The notes under the pieces are model-generated. The model saw nothing but the letters and a program-made list of their open reading frames with translations. It did no database searches and had not been told where the DNA came from. 38,828 bases of DNA from Crocinitomicaceae bacterium. GTDB lineage: Bacteria > Bacteroidota > Bacteroidia > Flavobacteriales_D > Crocinitomicaceae. A program made the position numbers and the translations under genes. Numbering within the stretch: the first letter of the stretch is position 1; the number at the start of each line of letters is the position of its first letter. This document shows, in pieces, positions 8,856 through 18,482 of this stretch. The stretch spans positions 1 to 38,828 of the forward strand of contig JAQWYK010000026.1 in the NCBI GenBank assembly GCA_029254025.1. The letters are read 5' to 3'.

Positions 8856-10745
8856 ATGAAAACAGGTCACATTAGTGTAGAAACGGAAAATATATTTCCG
8901 ATTATTAAAAAGTTTTTGTACTCTGATCATGAAATTTTCTTGAGAGAATTGGTTTCAAATGCCGTCGATGCATCACAAAAATTAAAAGTACTTTCGAAGA
9001 AAGGCGAATATAAAAATGCGGTTGGCGAGCTTAAAGTGGAAGTCATACTCAACAAAGAGAACAAAACACTTACCATACGCGACGGTGGTATTGGTATGAA
9101 TGCCGAGGAAATTGATAAGTACATTAATCAAATTGCTTTTTCGGGTGCAGAAGAATTTGTAAAACAATACGAAGGAAAAGACGGCGCAGAACAAATTATT
9201 GGTCACTTCGGTCTTGGGTTCTACTCAGCCTTTATGGTAGCGGAAAAAGTGCAAATCCGTTCTTTGGCTCGCCACGACGGCTCAAAAGGTGTACAATGGG
9301 AAAGTAACGGTACCACTGAATATACGCTTACTGAAATCGAAAAAGAAACTCGTGGTACTGACATCGTTTTGTATATCACGGAAGATTCCAAGGAATTCTT
9401 AGAAGAAAATAGAATTCGTGGTATTCTTGACAAATATTGTAAGTTCTTACCTATACCTGTTATTTTTGGGACGCGTACAGAATACAAGGATGATCCATCC
9501 GGAGAAAAAGATGAAAATGACAAGGTAAAACAAATCTCGTTTGAAGTTCCTAACCAAGTGAACAATACTGAGCCGACATGGACGAAAATGCCGGTTGACT
9601 TGAAAGAGGAGGACTATAAAGCTTTCTATCGCGAGTTGTATCCGATGACATTTGAAGAACCTCTGTTCCATATTCACTTAAACGTAGACTATCCATTTAA
9701 CTTAACGGGGATTTTGTACTTCCCTAAGATTAAGGAAAATGTAGAAGTTCAGAAGAATAAAATTCAATTGTATTCAAATCAAGTCTTCATTACCGACAAT
9801 GTAGCTGAAATTGTACCTGAATTTTTGACATTGTTACATGGTGTGATTGATTCACCAGATATCCCGTTGAATGTTTCGCGTTCTTACTTACAAAGTGATG
9901 GAAATGTGAAGAAAATTTCTGCGCACATCACTAAAAAAGTGGCCGATAAGCTAAAGGAAATGTTTACGAAAGATCGTGAAGATTTTGAAAGTAAATTTGA
10001 AGACCTGCGTATTTTCGTAGAATACGGAATGCTCTCGGATGACAAGTTCTTCGATAAAGCAAAGGCCTTCTCTTTAGTTAAAAACACAGATGGGAAGTAC
10101 TTTACCTTGGATGAATTCAAGGAGAAAGTTTCTCCATTGCAAACGGATAAAGACGGCAAAACAATCTACTTATATACGAACGACCAAGAGGCGCAATATA
10201 GCTTTGTAAAAGCTGCCAAAGACAGAGGTTATGAAGTGTTAGATTTAACGGGGCCTTTAGCTTCGCATTGGATTTCTAAAATGGAATCCACACTTGACAA
10301 CGTCAGTTTTGCGCGTGTAGATGCCGACACTCTTGACAAATTAATTAAGAAAGAAGACGAAATTCCTTCTAAATTATCCAAAGAGGACGAAGAAAAATTG
10401 ATACCAATTTTCGAAGGCGCGGTGAACAAAGACAAATTCAAAATTCAATTTGAAAGCATGTCAGAAACTGAAGCTCCAATTGTTATTACTCAGCCAGAAT
10501 TTATACGAAGAATGAAAGAGCAACAGCAATTGGGCGGCGCTGGTTTTTATGGTGCATTTCCAGAGATGTACAACCTTGTTGTAAACAGCAATCACCCGAA
10601 GGTGTCTGAAATAGTAAATGAATCAAAGAAAAAATCAAAAGAGCAAAAAGTTAAACAACTTACTGATTTAGCGCTTCTATCGCAAGGAATGCTGAAAGGA
10701 GAAGCACTTACAGCGTTTGTTAACCGCAGTATCGAACTCGTGTAA
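8856..10745 (+). CDS. htpG: Hsp90-family chaperone HtpG
   Basis: This is a cytoplasmic ATP-dependent chaperone of 629 residues, the normal bacterial Hsp90 length. The GHKL ATPase motifs are complete: Glu31 and Asn35 in LRELVSNAVDA, Asp76 in DGGIGM, and the lid-side glycine motif GHFGLGFYSAFMVA. The middle domain carries NVSRSYLQSD, which contains the conserved Arg that contacts the ATP gamma-phosphate. The C-terminal dimerisation domain ends at FVNRSIELV. The DjlA-like co-chaperone gene lies 82 bases downstream. The upstream region has a possible sigma-54 promoter, which would set it apart from the housekeeping genes around it. Confidence 0.97.
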   Translation: MKTGHISVETENIFPIIKKFLYSDHEIFLRELVSNAVDASQKLKVLSKKGEYKNAVGELKVEVILNKENKTLTIRDGGIGMNAEEIDKYINQIAFSGAEEFVKQYEGKDGAEQIIGHFGLGFYSAFMVAEKVQIRSLARHDGSKGVQWESNGTTEYTLTEIEKETRGTDIVLYITEDSKEFLEENRIRGILDKYCKFLPIPVIFGTRTEYKDDPSGEKDENDKVKQISFEVPNQVNNTEPTWTKMPVDLKEEDYKAFYRELYPMTFEEPLFHIHLNVDYPFNLTGILYFPKIKENVEVQKNKIQLYSNQVFITDNVAEIVPEFLTLLHGVIDSPDIPLNVSRSYLQSDGNVKKISAHITKKVADKLKEMFTKDREDFESKFEDLRIFVEYGMLSDDKFFDKAKAFSLVKNTDGKYFTLDEFKEKVSPLQTDKDGKTIYLYTNDQEAQYSFVKAAKDRGYEVLDLTGPLASHWISKMESTLDNVSFARVDADTLDKLIKKEDEIPSKLSKEDEEKLIPIFEGAVNKDKFKIQFESMSETEAPIVITQPEFIRRMKEQQQLGGAGFYGAFPEMYNLVVNSNHPKVSEIVNESKKKSKEQKVKQLTDLALLSQGMLKGEALTAFVNRSIELV

Positions 10746-10753
10746 CGGACAAT

Positions 10754-10807
10754 GAGATATTAAGACGTTAAGGTGTTATTGCAGATCTTAACATCTTAAT
10801 GTCTTTT
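10754..10807 (+). terminator. Long hairpin between htpG and djlA-like gene
   Basis: The arms attaagacgttaag (10759-10772) and cttaacatcttaat (10787-10800) pair at 13 of 14 positions, with a 14-base loop. Pairing continues outward for several bases into a T-rich stretch. A 12-base direct repeat, atcttaatgtct, occurs at 10793-10804 and again at 10808-10819. It may act as a weak terminator of htpG, or may be a copy of an intergenic repeat family. Confidence 0.4.
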
Positions 10808-10827
10808 ATCTTAATGTCTAACAAAGA

Positions 10828-11628
10828 ATGACTGGATTATTTAAATGGATTGGAGCCTTTGCTGGCTATATGTTAACCAAAACGTTCTGGGGGGCTTTTT
10901 TCGGTTTTCTAATTGGAGGTTTCATCGATAATTTTCAACGAGCCGCCGCGGTGCTGAATGAACGATCTGGTCAGTCAGGAGGCAATCGACAACAATTTCG
11001 TTCCTCACAGGATATCTTCGAATTTTATCGCCAACAAAGCCAACGCTACGATTTCCCAACCATGCTGCTTGTTCTCTCAGCGGCAGTTATGAAGGCAGAT
11101 GGGAAAATTCTAAAGTCAGAATTGAACTACGTCAAACAATTTTTAACTGTCCAATTCGGTCCGCAATTTACTCAACAGCATTTAAAAACCTTAAAGTCGT
11201 TCATCGACCAACAACAACCGCTTCCACTAAATGAAATCTGTAGCGATATACGCATGCGGATACAGCCGGAGGCTCGCGTGCAGCTCATACATTACTTATT
11301 TGGCATTGCTCAAGCGGACGGACATGTTTCTGACAGGGAGCAACAAATGATTGAAAATATCGCCCATTTTATGGGGGTATCTGCGGGCGATTATTCAAGT
11401 GTGAAAAACATGTTTCACCGCGATACGGAGAGTGATTATAAAATACTTGGCATTACGAAAACAGCTACTGACCAAGAGGTAAAGAAAGCATATCGCAAAT
11501 TGGCGGTTCAGCACCATCCTGATAAAGTAGCACAAATGGGGGAGGAATTTCAAAAAGGTGCAAAGGAAAAGTTTCAACGCGTACAAGATGCGTACGAAGC
11601 AATTAAGAAAGAACGAGGGTTTCAATAA
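10828..11628 (+). CDS. DjlA-like protein: TerB domain plus C-terminal J domain
   Basis: The 266-residue protein starts with a Gly- and aromatic-rich hydrophobic segment (residues 5-35), probably a membrane anchor. A TerB-like helical domain covers about 60-185, with two acidic motifs (MKADGKILKSE and AQADGHVSDRE). A J domain covers about 198-266, with HHPDK carrying the HPD tripeptide that stimulates the DnaK ATPase. This anchor-TerB-J order is that of DjlA, a membrane-bound co-chaperone. Its position behind htpG suggests a shared role in protein folding stress, although a hairpin lies between them. Confidence 0.85.
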   Translation: MTGLFKWIGAFAGYMLTKTFWGAFFGFLIGGFIDNFQRAAAVLNERSGQSGGNRQQFRSSQDIFEFYRQQSQRYDFPTMLLVLSAAVMKADGKILKSELNYVKQFLTVQFGPQFTQQHLKTLKSFIDQQQPLPLNEICSDIRMRIQPEARVQLIHYLFGIAQADGHVSDREQQMIENIAHFMGVSAGDYSSVKNMFHRDTESDYKILGITKTATDQEVKKAYRKLAVQHHPDKVAQMGEEFQKGAKEKFQRVQDAYEAIKKERGFQ

Positions 11629-11655
11629 TTCTACCATCTTTTGATGAGAAAAGTG

Positions 11656-11663
11656 TATTTTTG
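11656..11663 (+). promoter_or_regulatory. Candidate -7 box of the acyltransferase gene
   Basis: TATTTTTG is a full match to TAnnTTTG. No TTG lies at the usual spacing upstream (the nearest is 12 bases away). Transcription would start near 11670, which excludes the in-frame TTG at 11661 and supports the ATG at 11679 as start. Confidence 0.4.
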
Positions 11664-11678
11664 ATTCAAATCAACAGC

Positions 11679-12605
11679 ATGTTGGCACGATTTGCATATT
11701 ACTGTCTCATTCTACCCGTTTCATACTTACCCCTACCAGTAATGTATGCTTTTACCGATATTTTCTATCTACTACTCATAACACTTATTCCGTATCGGAG
11801 AGAGGTGGTTCGCAACAATATAAAACGATCCTTTCCTCATTTAACACCTATCAAACAGCGCAGAATTGAACGCAAGTTTTATCGACACCTGACAGATCTC
11901 TTAGCTGAAGGAGCAAAAAATATGACCATCTCGGAGCGCGAATTACGTAAACGATTTAAAGTGAGTAATCCGGAAGTATTGGAGGCGTTATTTCAAAATA
12001 ATAAAAGTGTTTTGTTAGTCTCTGGGCATTACAATAATTGGGAATGGTTAATCACCGGGCAGAACCTCTTCTTTTCGCATCAAGCTGCGGGAATTGGAAT
12101 GCCCATGACGAGCAAATTTTGGGATAAGAAAATCAATTCCCGACGTTCAAGATTTGGTATGCATATCATTCATGCAAAAAACGTTCACGACTTTTTCAAG
12201 GACGCACCTTCTGTACCTACCGCTACTCTCGTCCTCGCAGATCAAGCTCCTGCAGAGGGACGAAAGAGCTATTGGATGGATTTTTTACATCAAGACACAC
12301 CAGTAATTTTCGGTCCCGAGCTATTAGCCAACAAATATGATCAAGCAGTTGTTTTCTTTCATGTCGAAAAGCCAATGCGCGGACACTACATCATGCACCT
12401 TGAACTTATCACTGACACACCTCTCCAAACCTCTTGGGGAGAAATTACAGAAGGGCAAACGAAACGATTGGAAAAAATTATAGAACAAACTCCTCAATTT
12501 TGGATTTGGTCGCACAAGCGCTGGAAGCGAGAAGTCCCTCAAGATTTAGAAGACTTAAAAAAACAACAAGAGGCCAAATTCGATAGCCTATTCCGAAAAA
12601 AATAA
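11679..12605 (+). CDS. LpxL/HtrB-like lysophospholipid acyltransferase
   Basis: This 308-residue protein belongs to the late lipid A acyltransferase family. A membrane segment lies near the N-terminus (YYCLILPVSYLPLPVMYAF). The catalytic HX4E motif is His117-Glu122 in GHYNNWEW, followed by a basic substrate-binding region. Such enzymes transfer a secondary acyl chain to Kdo-lipid A precursors at the inner membrane. In Bacteroidota related proteins also make aminolipids, so the exact substrate is open. The frame extends upstream to a TTG at 11661, but I chose ATG 11679 because the -7 box overlaps that TTG and the hydrophobic N-terminus begins here. It converges with ispF with only 18 bases between the stops. 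Confidence 0.85.
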   Translation: MLARFAYYCLILPVSYLPLPVMYAFTDIFYLLLITLIPYRREVVRNNIKRSFPHLTPIKQRRIERKFYRHLTDLLAEGAKNMTISERELRKRFKVSNPEVLEALFQNNKSVLLVSGHYNNWEWLITGQNLFFSHQAAGIGMPMTSKFWDKKINSRRSRFGMHIIHAKNVHDFFKDAPSVPTATLVLADQAPAEGRKSYWMDFLHQDTPVIFGPELLANKYDQAVVFFHVEKPMRGHYIMHLELITDTPLQTSWGEITEGQTKRLEKIIEQTPQFWIWSHKRWKREVPQDLEDLKKQQEAKFDSLFRKK

Positions 12606-12623
12606 TTGAATTGAGGTTTTTCA

Positions 12624-13103
12624 TTATTCAGCAATGAGCAGGCAAACGGCATACGCCTTAATTGCCTCTCTTTTTCCAAATGAATCTACCTTTTCATGTG
12701 TAGTAGCCTTTATGGAAACTGCATCCTCTTCAACTTCCAATAACTTGGAAATGACCGATTGCATTGCAGGAATATGTGGATTTAGTTTAGGTTTTTCAGC
12801 GATGATGGTTGCATCGATATTGTTGATTTTGAATCCCTTTTGTTTAATTAATTGATAGGTATCTTTCAATAATAGTTTACTATCGATATTTTTGTATTTG
12901 GGATCCTGGTCAGAAAAGTGAAAACCAATATCTCGAAGGTTCAATGCCCCAAGCAGCGCATCACATATTGCATGTAACAATACGTCTGCATCCGAATGAC
13001 CAAGAGCACCTAAGTCAGAAGGAATTTCTATTCCTCCTAAAAATAACTTTCTTTCTGAGACTAATTGATGGACATCAACCCCAAATCCAATGCGTAATTT
13101 CAT
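12624..13103 (-). CDS. ispF: 2-C-methyl-D-erythritol 2,4-cyclodiphosphate synthase
   Basis: The 159-residue IspF converts CDP-methylerythritol 2-phosphate to the cyclodiphosphate in the MEP isoprenoid pathway, as a cytoplasmic trimer. The zinc ligands are present: Asp10 and His12 in GFGVDVHQL and His44 in DADVLLHAICDAL. The C-terminal KATTHEKVDSFGKREAI is the family signature. Its ATG overlaps the porV stop (TAATG), so the two are likely translationally coupled. The pairing with a secretion gene looks incidental. Confidence 0.96.
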   Translation of the reverse strand: MKLRIGFGVDVHQLVSERKLFLGGIEIPSDLGALGHSDADVLLHAICDALLGALNLRDIGFHFSDQDPKYKNIDSKLLLKDTYQLIKQKGFKINNIDATIIAEKPKLNPHIPAMQSVISKLLEVEEDAVSIKATTHEKVDSFGKREAIKAYAVCLLIAE

Positions 13104-14365
13104 TATTCAGGCTTAACCGAACCCGTTGCCTTACCAGAACCTCCGAGGTGAAGACGTAAGGTAAATCGGATTGTATTCTGCAAAGGACTATTTCTTCGAA
13201 GAGAGGTTAGGTATGAAAAGTCAATACCAAACATGTTATATTTTAATCCAATTCCAAATGTCAAGTGCTGACGTGCTCCTTTATTTAGGTTTTCATAGAA
13301 ATATCCTCCACGAACGGCAAAAACATTATTGTACCAGTATTCAGCCCCTGTTCCAATCATTATTTCAGTTAATTCTTCTCTCAACTTCGAACCATCCTCG
13401 ACTTGATAAGTTCCATCTGAATTTTCAACAAAATCTCCATTTTCATCACGTGTCAATGCACCTGGCGCGTCGTAAAACGACTGAAGCATACCAGGCACAA
13501 CACCGACATTCGGGTCGTACCCTGATACAATGGTAGGCGTTCCACCGATAGTCAAAATTGCCGGTGGAGTTGGAACTAATAACTTAGAAACATCTACCGC
13601 CCATGTCAAGACATTATAATTATCAAAATCAAATGTCATAGCAGATCCTAATTTCAGATTAGTCGGTAAGAAATCACGATCATCTAATTCCGTGTATGAA
13701 ATCTTATTCCCCAAATTGTTCAACGTCGCACCAAACGCCATACGTCCGCCGGCTCCACCGAAGTTCACATCATCATTAACATAAGAGAAAGAAACGTCTG
13801 CTGCCCCGGCTAAACCTGCCTTTGATTGAGCTCCAGCCACCACAATTCCAGCCGTAAGATTCGAATAAATAAATTTACCATTCAACCCTAACGCAAACTT
13901 ATCATTTAGCTTGTAAGAATAACCCGCTAAGAGCTCCAGCTCATTAGGCACATGAACAAGTGTTTGATTTCCAGTTTCATCCGTAAAAACGATTTCACCA
14001 AGACTAAAAAAGCGCAATGAACCACCAATTACATTTCTATCATTAATGCGCTTATACCCTGACAAATGTGACAAATTAATGTCTCGTGCAATCTGCTGAA
14101 GCCAAGGAGAGTATGATAATGATATTTCCATATCTTCCTCTGTAAAAGAAAGCATAGAAGTATTCCAAAACAAACTGCTCGAAGAAGGGCTCAACGCAGT
14201 ACCTACGTCGCCCATTGCTCCAGATCTTGAATCTGGTGTGATTTGCAAAAAAGGAACTGCCGATGTAATCGTATTCATCTGTAAGTCACTGCCACCAGTT
14301 GATTGAGCAGAAGCATCAAGTCCAACAAGTGATAACGCCAAGGCAATGATGTGCTTTTTATTCAT
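13103..14365 (-). CDS. porV: T9SS outer membrane protein PorV (LptO)
   Basis: The 420-residue protein has a signal peptide (MNKKHIIALALSLVGLDASA) and a FadL-like 14-strand barrel pattern. The N-terminus matches the family (TSAVPFLQITPDSRSGAMG, then SSLFWNTS). PorV binds T9SS cargo leaving the translocon through its C-terminal domain and brings it to the PorU sortase. The gene lies 65 bases downstream of porU on the same strand and overlaps ispF at its other end. A full -7 box (TATATTTG) sits 30 bases upstream, so porV may also be transcribed apart from porU. Confidence 0.94.
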   Translation of the reverse strand: MNKKHIIALALSLVGLDASAQSTGGSDLQMNTITSAVPFLQITPDSRSGAMGDVGTALSPSSSSLFWNTSMLSFTEEDMEISLSYSPWLQQIARDINLSHLSGYKRINDRNVIGGSLRFFSLGEIVFTDETGNQTLVHVPNELELLAGYSYKLNDKFALGLNGKFIYSNLTAGIVVAGAQSKAGLAGAADVSFSYVNDDVNFGGAGGRMAFGATLNNLGNKISYTELDDRDFLPTNLKLGSAMTFDFDNYNVLTWAVDVSKLLVPTPPAILTIGGTPTIVSGYDPNVGVVPGMLQSFYDAPGALTRDENGDFVENSDGTYQVEDGSKLREELTEIMIGTGAEYWYNNVFAVRGGYFYENLNKGARQHLTFGIGLKYNMFGIDFSYLTSLRRNSPLQNTIRFTLRLHLGGSGKATGSVKPE

Positions 14366-14395
14366 TTAAATTCTTTAGTTATATAAACGATCCAA

Positions 14396-14403
14396 CAAAT
14401 ATA
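14396..14403 (-). promoter_or_regulatory. Candidate -7 box upstream of porV
   Basis: On the minus strand TATATTTG matches TAnnTTTG fully. A start near 14389 would leave about 24 bases before the porV ATG. No TTG is found at the expected -33 distance, so the site is only half supported. Confidence 0.35.
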
Positions 14404-14430
14404 CGGAAAAAGAGTTATTATATTGTTTAA

Positions 14431-17400
14431 CTATTTCAAAAGATACAATTTTTCCATAGCCTGAGCAGTGCCTCCATCGGAATTAGTTATTGTCACACGA
14501 TAAACATACACTCCCTTCGCTAATTGGTCGCCAAAATCATCCTTTCCATCCCAAAAAACCCCTTCAGTTCTAAACCCTTGTGTTTTTACATCAGCATTAA
14601 TGGTTTTTACCAACCTACCCGTTACAGTAAAAATTTCTATCTGTGTTTCTAATGCCGCGCAAACTTGGTTATGTTCAAACATAAACTGAGTCGATGTGGT
14701 AAACGGATTGGGGTAATTCAACACGTGTTCAAGGGCCACACCAACCTTTTCCTGGACTACAAATTCTAATGTTGCTTCGGACGAATTGTTATTCACATCC
14801 CACGCTTTGAATGTTAGGGTATGAATACCAGGCGCTAATGTTGTGAATGGATATCTCAATCGGCCACTTTGATAGGTATCTAAATCCGCCTCATAAAATT
14901 CATTCAATACTTTCGCATTGCTGGTCTCTTCATCTAAAACCACTGTAATATCATGACCTATTCCATTTCCGACAGTGTTAATTCCACTCTCGTCAAATAA
15001 TTGAGCAATGAGGATGGGGGTTTCATCCGTAATCCCCCCATTAACAAATGTTTCGTCGTTTAAATAAAGTGTGATTTCGGGACCTATATTATCCAACAAT
15101 CCGTTGGTATCTATCCCACCAACGATAAACTCAGTACTATAGCCACCAGCATTTTCATCCGATGGGTTGAACGCATAAAAACTTGACTTCCCCCCCCCAA
15201 ATGCGTAATCAATATCCTTGGGTACAATAAAGTCGAAGTCGAATAAACCATTAGTCACAGAAACTTTCCCGCGATATAATACATTTTTCTGCTCCTCAAA
15301 TGGTATTACTGGAGAGTTGGCGTCATTGCTCAGCGTATTCTGGAGTTTTGCCTTGTCAAAAATAGAAGGTTGCAAAAGTCCATTAAACCCAGTCAAATCA
15401 TTCCCGAACTGATCCTCCAAATGCCCAGAGAAACGTGCTTTAGACAATGCTCTTAATGTATCTTGAGTAAGCGCAACAGGGTTTCCGTTGACTGAATCTA
15501 AGACTACTTTTTCATACGGTAGCGCAATCCTTAAGGCTGGGTCACCAATGAGCATAAAACTGCGCTTGTTATTGGATACTGCCGTACTTATATTATTTTT
15601 AGTATCCGTTATAATTTCTCCAAAAGTCCTTGGAAGTCCATCTGCACTGCGTAAGAAAACTTGTTCAAAAAAGGACGACGTAGTAATTGAATTCGTCGAA
15701 AAATAAACCGCTCTTGTGGTTGTCATCAACGCGACTGCACCACCGAGTGGATTTAATGCGAACCATTCTCCCGCAGAAACACGTTCATTATCATCAATTC
15801 TGCCAAATTCGCATGTTGCGGAAACAAATAGCGTTAGTCGATTGATATTTCTGTAATTTGTAATTTGACCGATTGTCATAATTCGTTCAGAAGCTGCTCC
15901 CATAGCGCCTCCATGGCCTACGTAGCACGTCATAATCGAGCCGTTTTCAATGCTTCGCACTATGTCCGTATTCACCTCCGGATAACGCTCTCCTCCTGCC
16001 GTAGAAATTTGCGAAAATGCATCGGAGTAAATTTTATTTGCATTCATTTCTGGATGATTCGCCTTAACGAAATTGTATGCGGGTTCCAAATCGTTAATTA
16101 AGAAATAACCATTTTCTTCGTCATCGGCGATAACAGTGTAACGCAACCTCCAATCACCTTGTGTACTCGCAAATCCATCATCTCCGCAAAGCACACCCGA
16201 AGAGGCATAAAGATTAGACCCGTTTCTCATGTAATGCTCAATTTTGTTTACCAAATCACGGGCCTCCTCTACTGTGGTGGCAGTTAATCGACCAACAGCG
16301 ATATCCAAATTATCACTCGGGCTAAATGATTCTGAAGGATCAAGAAACCCGAAATAATCATCCGATAGTAATGTGGAAACATATCCCTCAGAGGTAACAG
16401 AATGATATACCGGACACATGTAATTATTATTTGCGACACGATTCAACGGATCGTACGTACCATCTCCAAACAACAACAAATATTTTGGCATCAATGAAGG
16501 GTCTCCTGCTGCCCGTTCATAAAACATCCGGGCAAAAGTTCGAATTGCTGTTGGATCTTGTGTCCCTCCAGAAAACTCATTATACAGATTCTCCAACGTA
16601 ACTACATGCACTGACAACCCGTTTTCCTGGTGCAACCCAGCTAGTCGATTGGCCTCACTCAAAAAATTCGGATGTGTAACAATCAAATAATCTGCAGCTG
16701 GGAGACTATGAAGATTTTGAGATTCAACCCGCTTTTCAAATTCTGGAGTATAATATGAAGAACCATCAAAAACGATAAAACTTTTCAATGAGTCTGAGTT
16801 CGATTTAAACGAGAAAGTTCCAGACACCAAATCACCTTGAACCAATTCAGGATTTGTCCATGTTGTTACGTCCCAAACTATTCCATTAGTAGTATAGCCA
16901 GACACCTTATATTCAGTAACATTTCCAATTCCTATTGAGGAACGATTTCGGAAATTCAATTGACCAGGAGTAAAAATAAGGTTTCGTTTGGCATTCACCT
17001 CAATAAAATCGAGATACCCCACATCTGAGGGGACTGAACGATTAAATGTAGCTGTCAACGTGAACACCGAAGACATTGGCGAAAACTGACCAGGAACCGA
17101 TGTAAAACCGGCACGCCCCAAGCTATTCGCATCACTAATCCCTCCTAATGAAACGTTTCCAATAGTCACCCCGTTATTTGTTACGGTATAATTAGCCCCA
17201 CCACCTCCAAATTTATAGGCAAAAAATGAACGGACAATTACGGGTTCACTGGTATTCAAGTTCGGGAAATTAAATACAAAACCCTGACTCAACTGAGCGT
17301 CAAACTCTTCCCCATACCAGCGTTGTCCCCCCTTAAGTAAATTAGCAGATTCCGTTTCATGAATACCAAAAGCATCAAAATCTGTCACTACATGTGTTGG

Positions 17401-18309
17401 TGCAGCTATTACTTCAGGTCCTGTAGCTATTCTCAAAGGAGAGGCGCTCGAACTTATATTTATGTAATACGCAGAATACGTTGCATATATGTTGCGTTCG
17501 CGTGTGAAGCCATAGGTACCTCCAACATACCAGCGATGCGGCCCACTTCCATAAAATAGAATATAATCACCTGGATCAAATGAATTATCCCCACCATCAA
17601 TTACTTGAATTGAGTTTTTCACTAAATCATCTGGACGCCAAACACTATTTAATTCTGGTAGTTTACCAAAACCATTACCATAAATGTTTAAATGATCAGG
17701 ATTTAAGTTATCAACGTCTACCCCAATATTTTTTAAGAAATCGTAGTCGATCTTGTGCACACCATCTGCAGTAACTTTTAGCTTATACCAATCACCAGAG
17801 CCATCCGCAAGAACCGAGTTCGCGACAAAATTTTCACTTTTTCTTTGAAAACTTGGACGTTTAACAATGTTGAAAGTAACCGAGGTAATCTTTCGAAAGG
17901 TACCGTTTATCTTTACAAAAGGAAGAAATTCTATGGAAACTATTCTTTTCTCACGAGCGTTATGATTCTTTACGCTAAGAGTAAGCTCATCAGCTACAGT
18001 ATGTGGATATCGCTCTACAAACTTTTTTTCATCTGGAGTTAGGGAATGATCACTGAAGCTTTGCTCGGTCACCTCCCAATGCGAGGAGCTAACTCGTTCA
18101 AATTGTTGAATAAAGCTAAATGTTTCACCGTTGAAATATCCATTTTTTAATGCAGGAAGAAACTGAGGAACACCTTCATTGATTGTGTATGAATCGGAGG
18201 ATTGTCCCCAGAATAATTCAATGGATAATTGTTCTGACTTTTGACTCATCGAATAAGCACTTATGAATAGTGACGTCAGTAACAATATTGCTAATCGAAT
18301 ATCCAACAT
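14431..18309 (-). CDS. porU: T9SS sortase PorU (C25 gingipain-type peptidase)
   Basis: The 1292-residue cell-surface cysteine peptidase removes the C-terminal sorting domain of T9SS cargo and links the cargo to anionic LPS. A signal peptide (MLDIRLAILLLTSLFISAYS) is followed by the N-terminal PorU domain. The C25 catalytic domain follows, with the His799 (YVGHGG) and Cys833 (SATCEFGR) dyad. The end is a CTD-like/FlgD-like Ig module with NYPNPF and GVYVYRV. Length agrees with other PorU proteins. The coding strand has a run of nine G that encodes Gly1038-1040, a possible slippage site. It is transcribed toward porV and away from the PorP gene. Confidence 0.95.
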   Translation of the reverse strand: MLDIRLAILLLTSLFISAYSMSQKSEQLSIELFWGQSSDSYTINEGVPQFLPALKNGYFNGETFSFIQQFERVSSSHWEVTEQSFSDHSLTPDEKKFVERYPHTVADELTLSVKNHNAREKRIVSIEFLPFVKINGTFRKITSVTFNIVKRPSFQRKSENFVANSVLADGSGDWYKLKVTADGVHKIDYDFLKNIGVDVDNLNPDHLNIYGNGFGKLPELNSVWRPDDLVKNSIQVIDGGDNSFDPGDYILFYGSGPHRWYVGGTYGFTRERNIYATYSAYYINISSSASPLRIATGPEVIAAPTHVVTDFDAFGIHETESANLLKGGQRWYGEEFDAQLSQGFVFNFPNLNTSEPVIVRSFFAYKFGGGGANYTVTNNGVTIGNVSLGGISDANSLGRAGFTSVPGQFSPMSSVFTLTATFNRSVPSDVGYLDFIEVNAKRNLIFTPGQLNFRNRSSIGIGNVTEYKVSGYTTNGIVWDVTTWTNPELVQGDLVSGTFSFKSNSDSLKSFIVFDGSSYYTPEFEKRVESQNLHSLPAADYLIVTHPNFLSEANRLAGLHQENGLSVHVVTLENLYNEFSGGTQDPTAIRTFARMFYERAAGDPSLMPKYLLLFGDGTYDPLNRVANNNYMCPVYHSVTSEGYVSTLLSDDYFGFLDPSESFSPSDNLDIAVGRLTATTVEEARDLVNKIEHYMRNGSNLYASSGVLCGDDGFASTQGDWRLRYTVIADDEENGYFLINDLEPAYNFVKANHPEMNANKIYSDAFSQISTAGGERYPEVNTDIVRSIENGSIMTCYVGHGGAMGAASERIMTIGQITNYRNINRLTLFVSATCEFGRIDDNERVSAGEWFALNPLGGAVALMTTTRAVYFSTNSITTSSFFEQVFLRSADGLPRTFGEIITDTKNNISTAVSNNKRSFMLIGDPALRIALPYEKVVLDSVNGNPVALTQDTLRALSKARFSGHLEDQFGNDLTGFNGLLQPSIFDKAKLQNTLSNDANSPVIPFEEQKNVLYRGKVSVTNGLFDFDFIVPKDIDYAFGGGKSSFYAFNPSDENAGGYSTEFIVGGIDTNGLLDNIGPEITLYLNDETFVNGGITDETPILIAQLFDESGINTVGNGIGHDITVVLDEETSNAKVLNEFYEADLDTYQSGRLRYPFTTLAPGIHTLTFKAWDVNNNSSEATLEFVVQEKVGVALEHVLNYPNPFTTSTQFMFEHNQVCAALETQIEIFTVTGRLVKTINADVKTQGFRTEGVFWDGKDDFGDQLAKGVYVYRVTITNSDGGTAQAMEKLYLLK
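15190..15198 (-). repeat. Nine-base G tract inside porU
   Basis: Nine consecutive C on the plus strand read as three GGG codons (Gly1038-1040) in porU. A change of one or two bases would frameshift the last fifth of the protein. It is the longest G/C homopolymer I noticed in the window. Confidence 0.9.
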
Positions 18310-18416
18310 AGAATCTTTTATCTCGTTTTGTGAAGCTGTAAACTTAAAACAAATGCTTTAATCACATGTTCAAAAACGGCAAAAAACCAATGATATTTCA
18401 AAGACTTATATTTTTT

Positions 18417-18449
18417 TTGTAACTATGCGCAAAATTTTTCGTAACATTG
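18417..18449 (+). promoter_or_regulatory. Candidate promoter of the PorP/SprF gene
   Basis: TTG at 18417-18419, a 22-base spacer and TAACATTG at 18442-18449 (one mismatch to TAnnTTTG). The predicted start near 18456 leaves a leader of about 27 bases. The 173-base gap to the divergent porU start must also hold the porU promoter, for which I found no convincing match. Confidence 0.35.
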
Positions 18450-18482
18450 ACGGTTGTTTGAGATATAGCCAGGTAAAAAACT

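Noticed and set aside
9221-9677. Antisense open frames of 76-114 codons inside htpG
   Set aside because: They are low-complexity shadows of a conserved gene with Ser/Phe-rich translations and no recognisable domain.
11661-11678. TTG at 11661 as start of the acyltransferase
   Set aside because: The TTG is part of the -7 box TATTTTTG, so it would not be in the mRNA; the ATG at 11679 fits the hydrophobic N-terminus.
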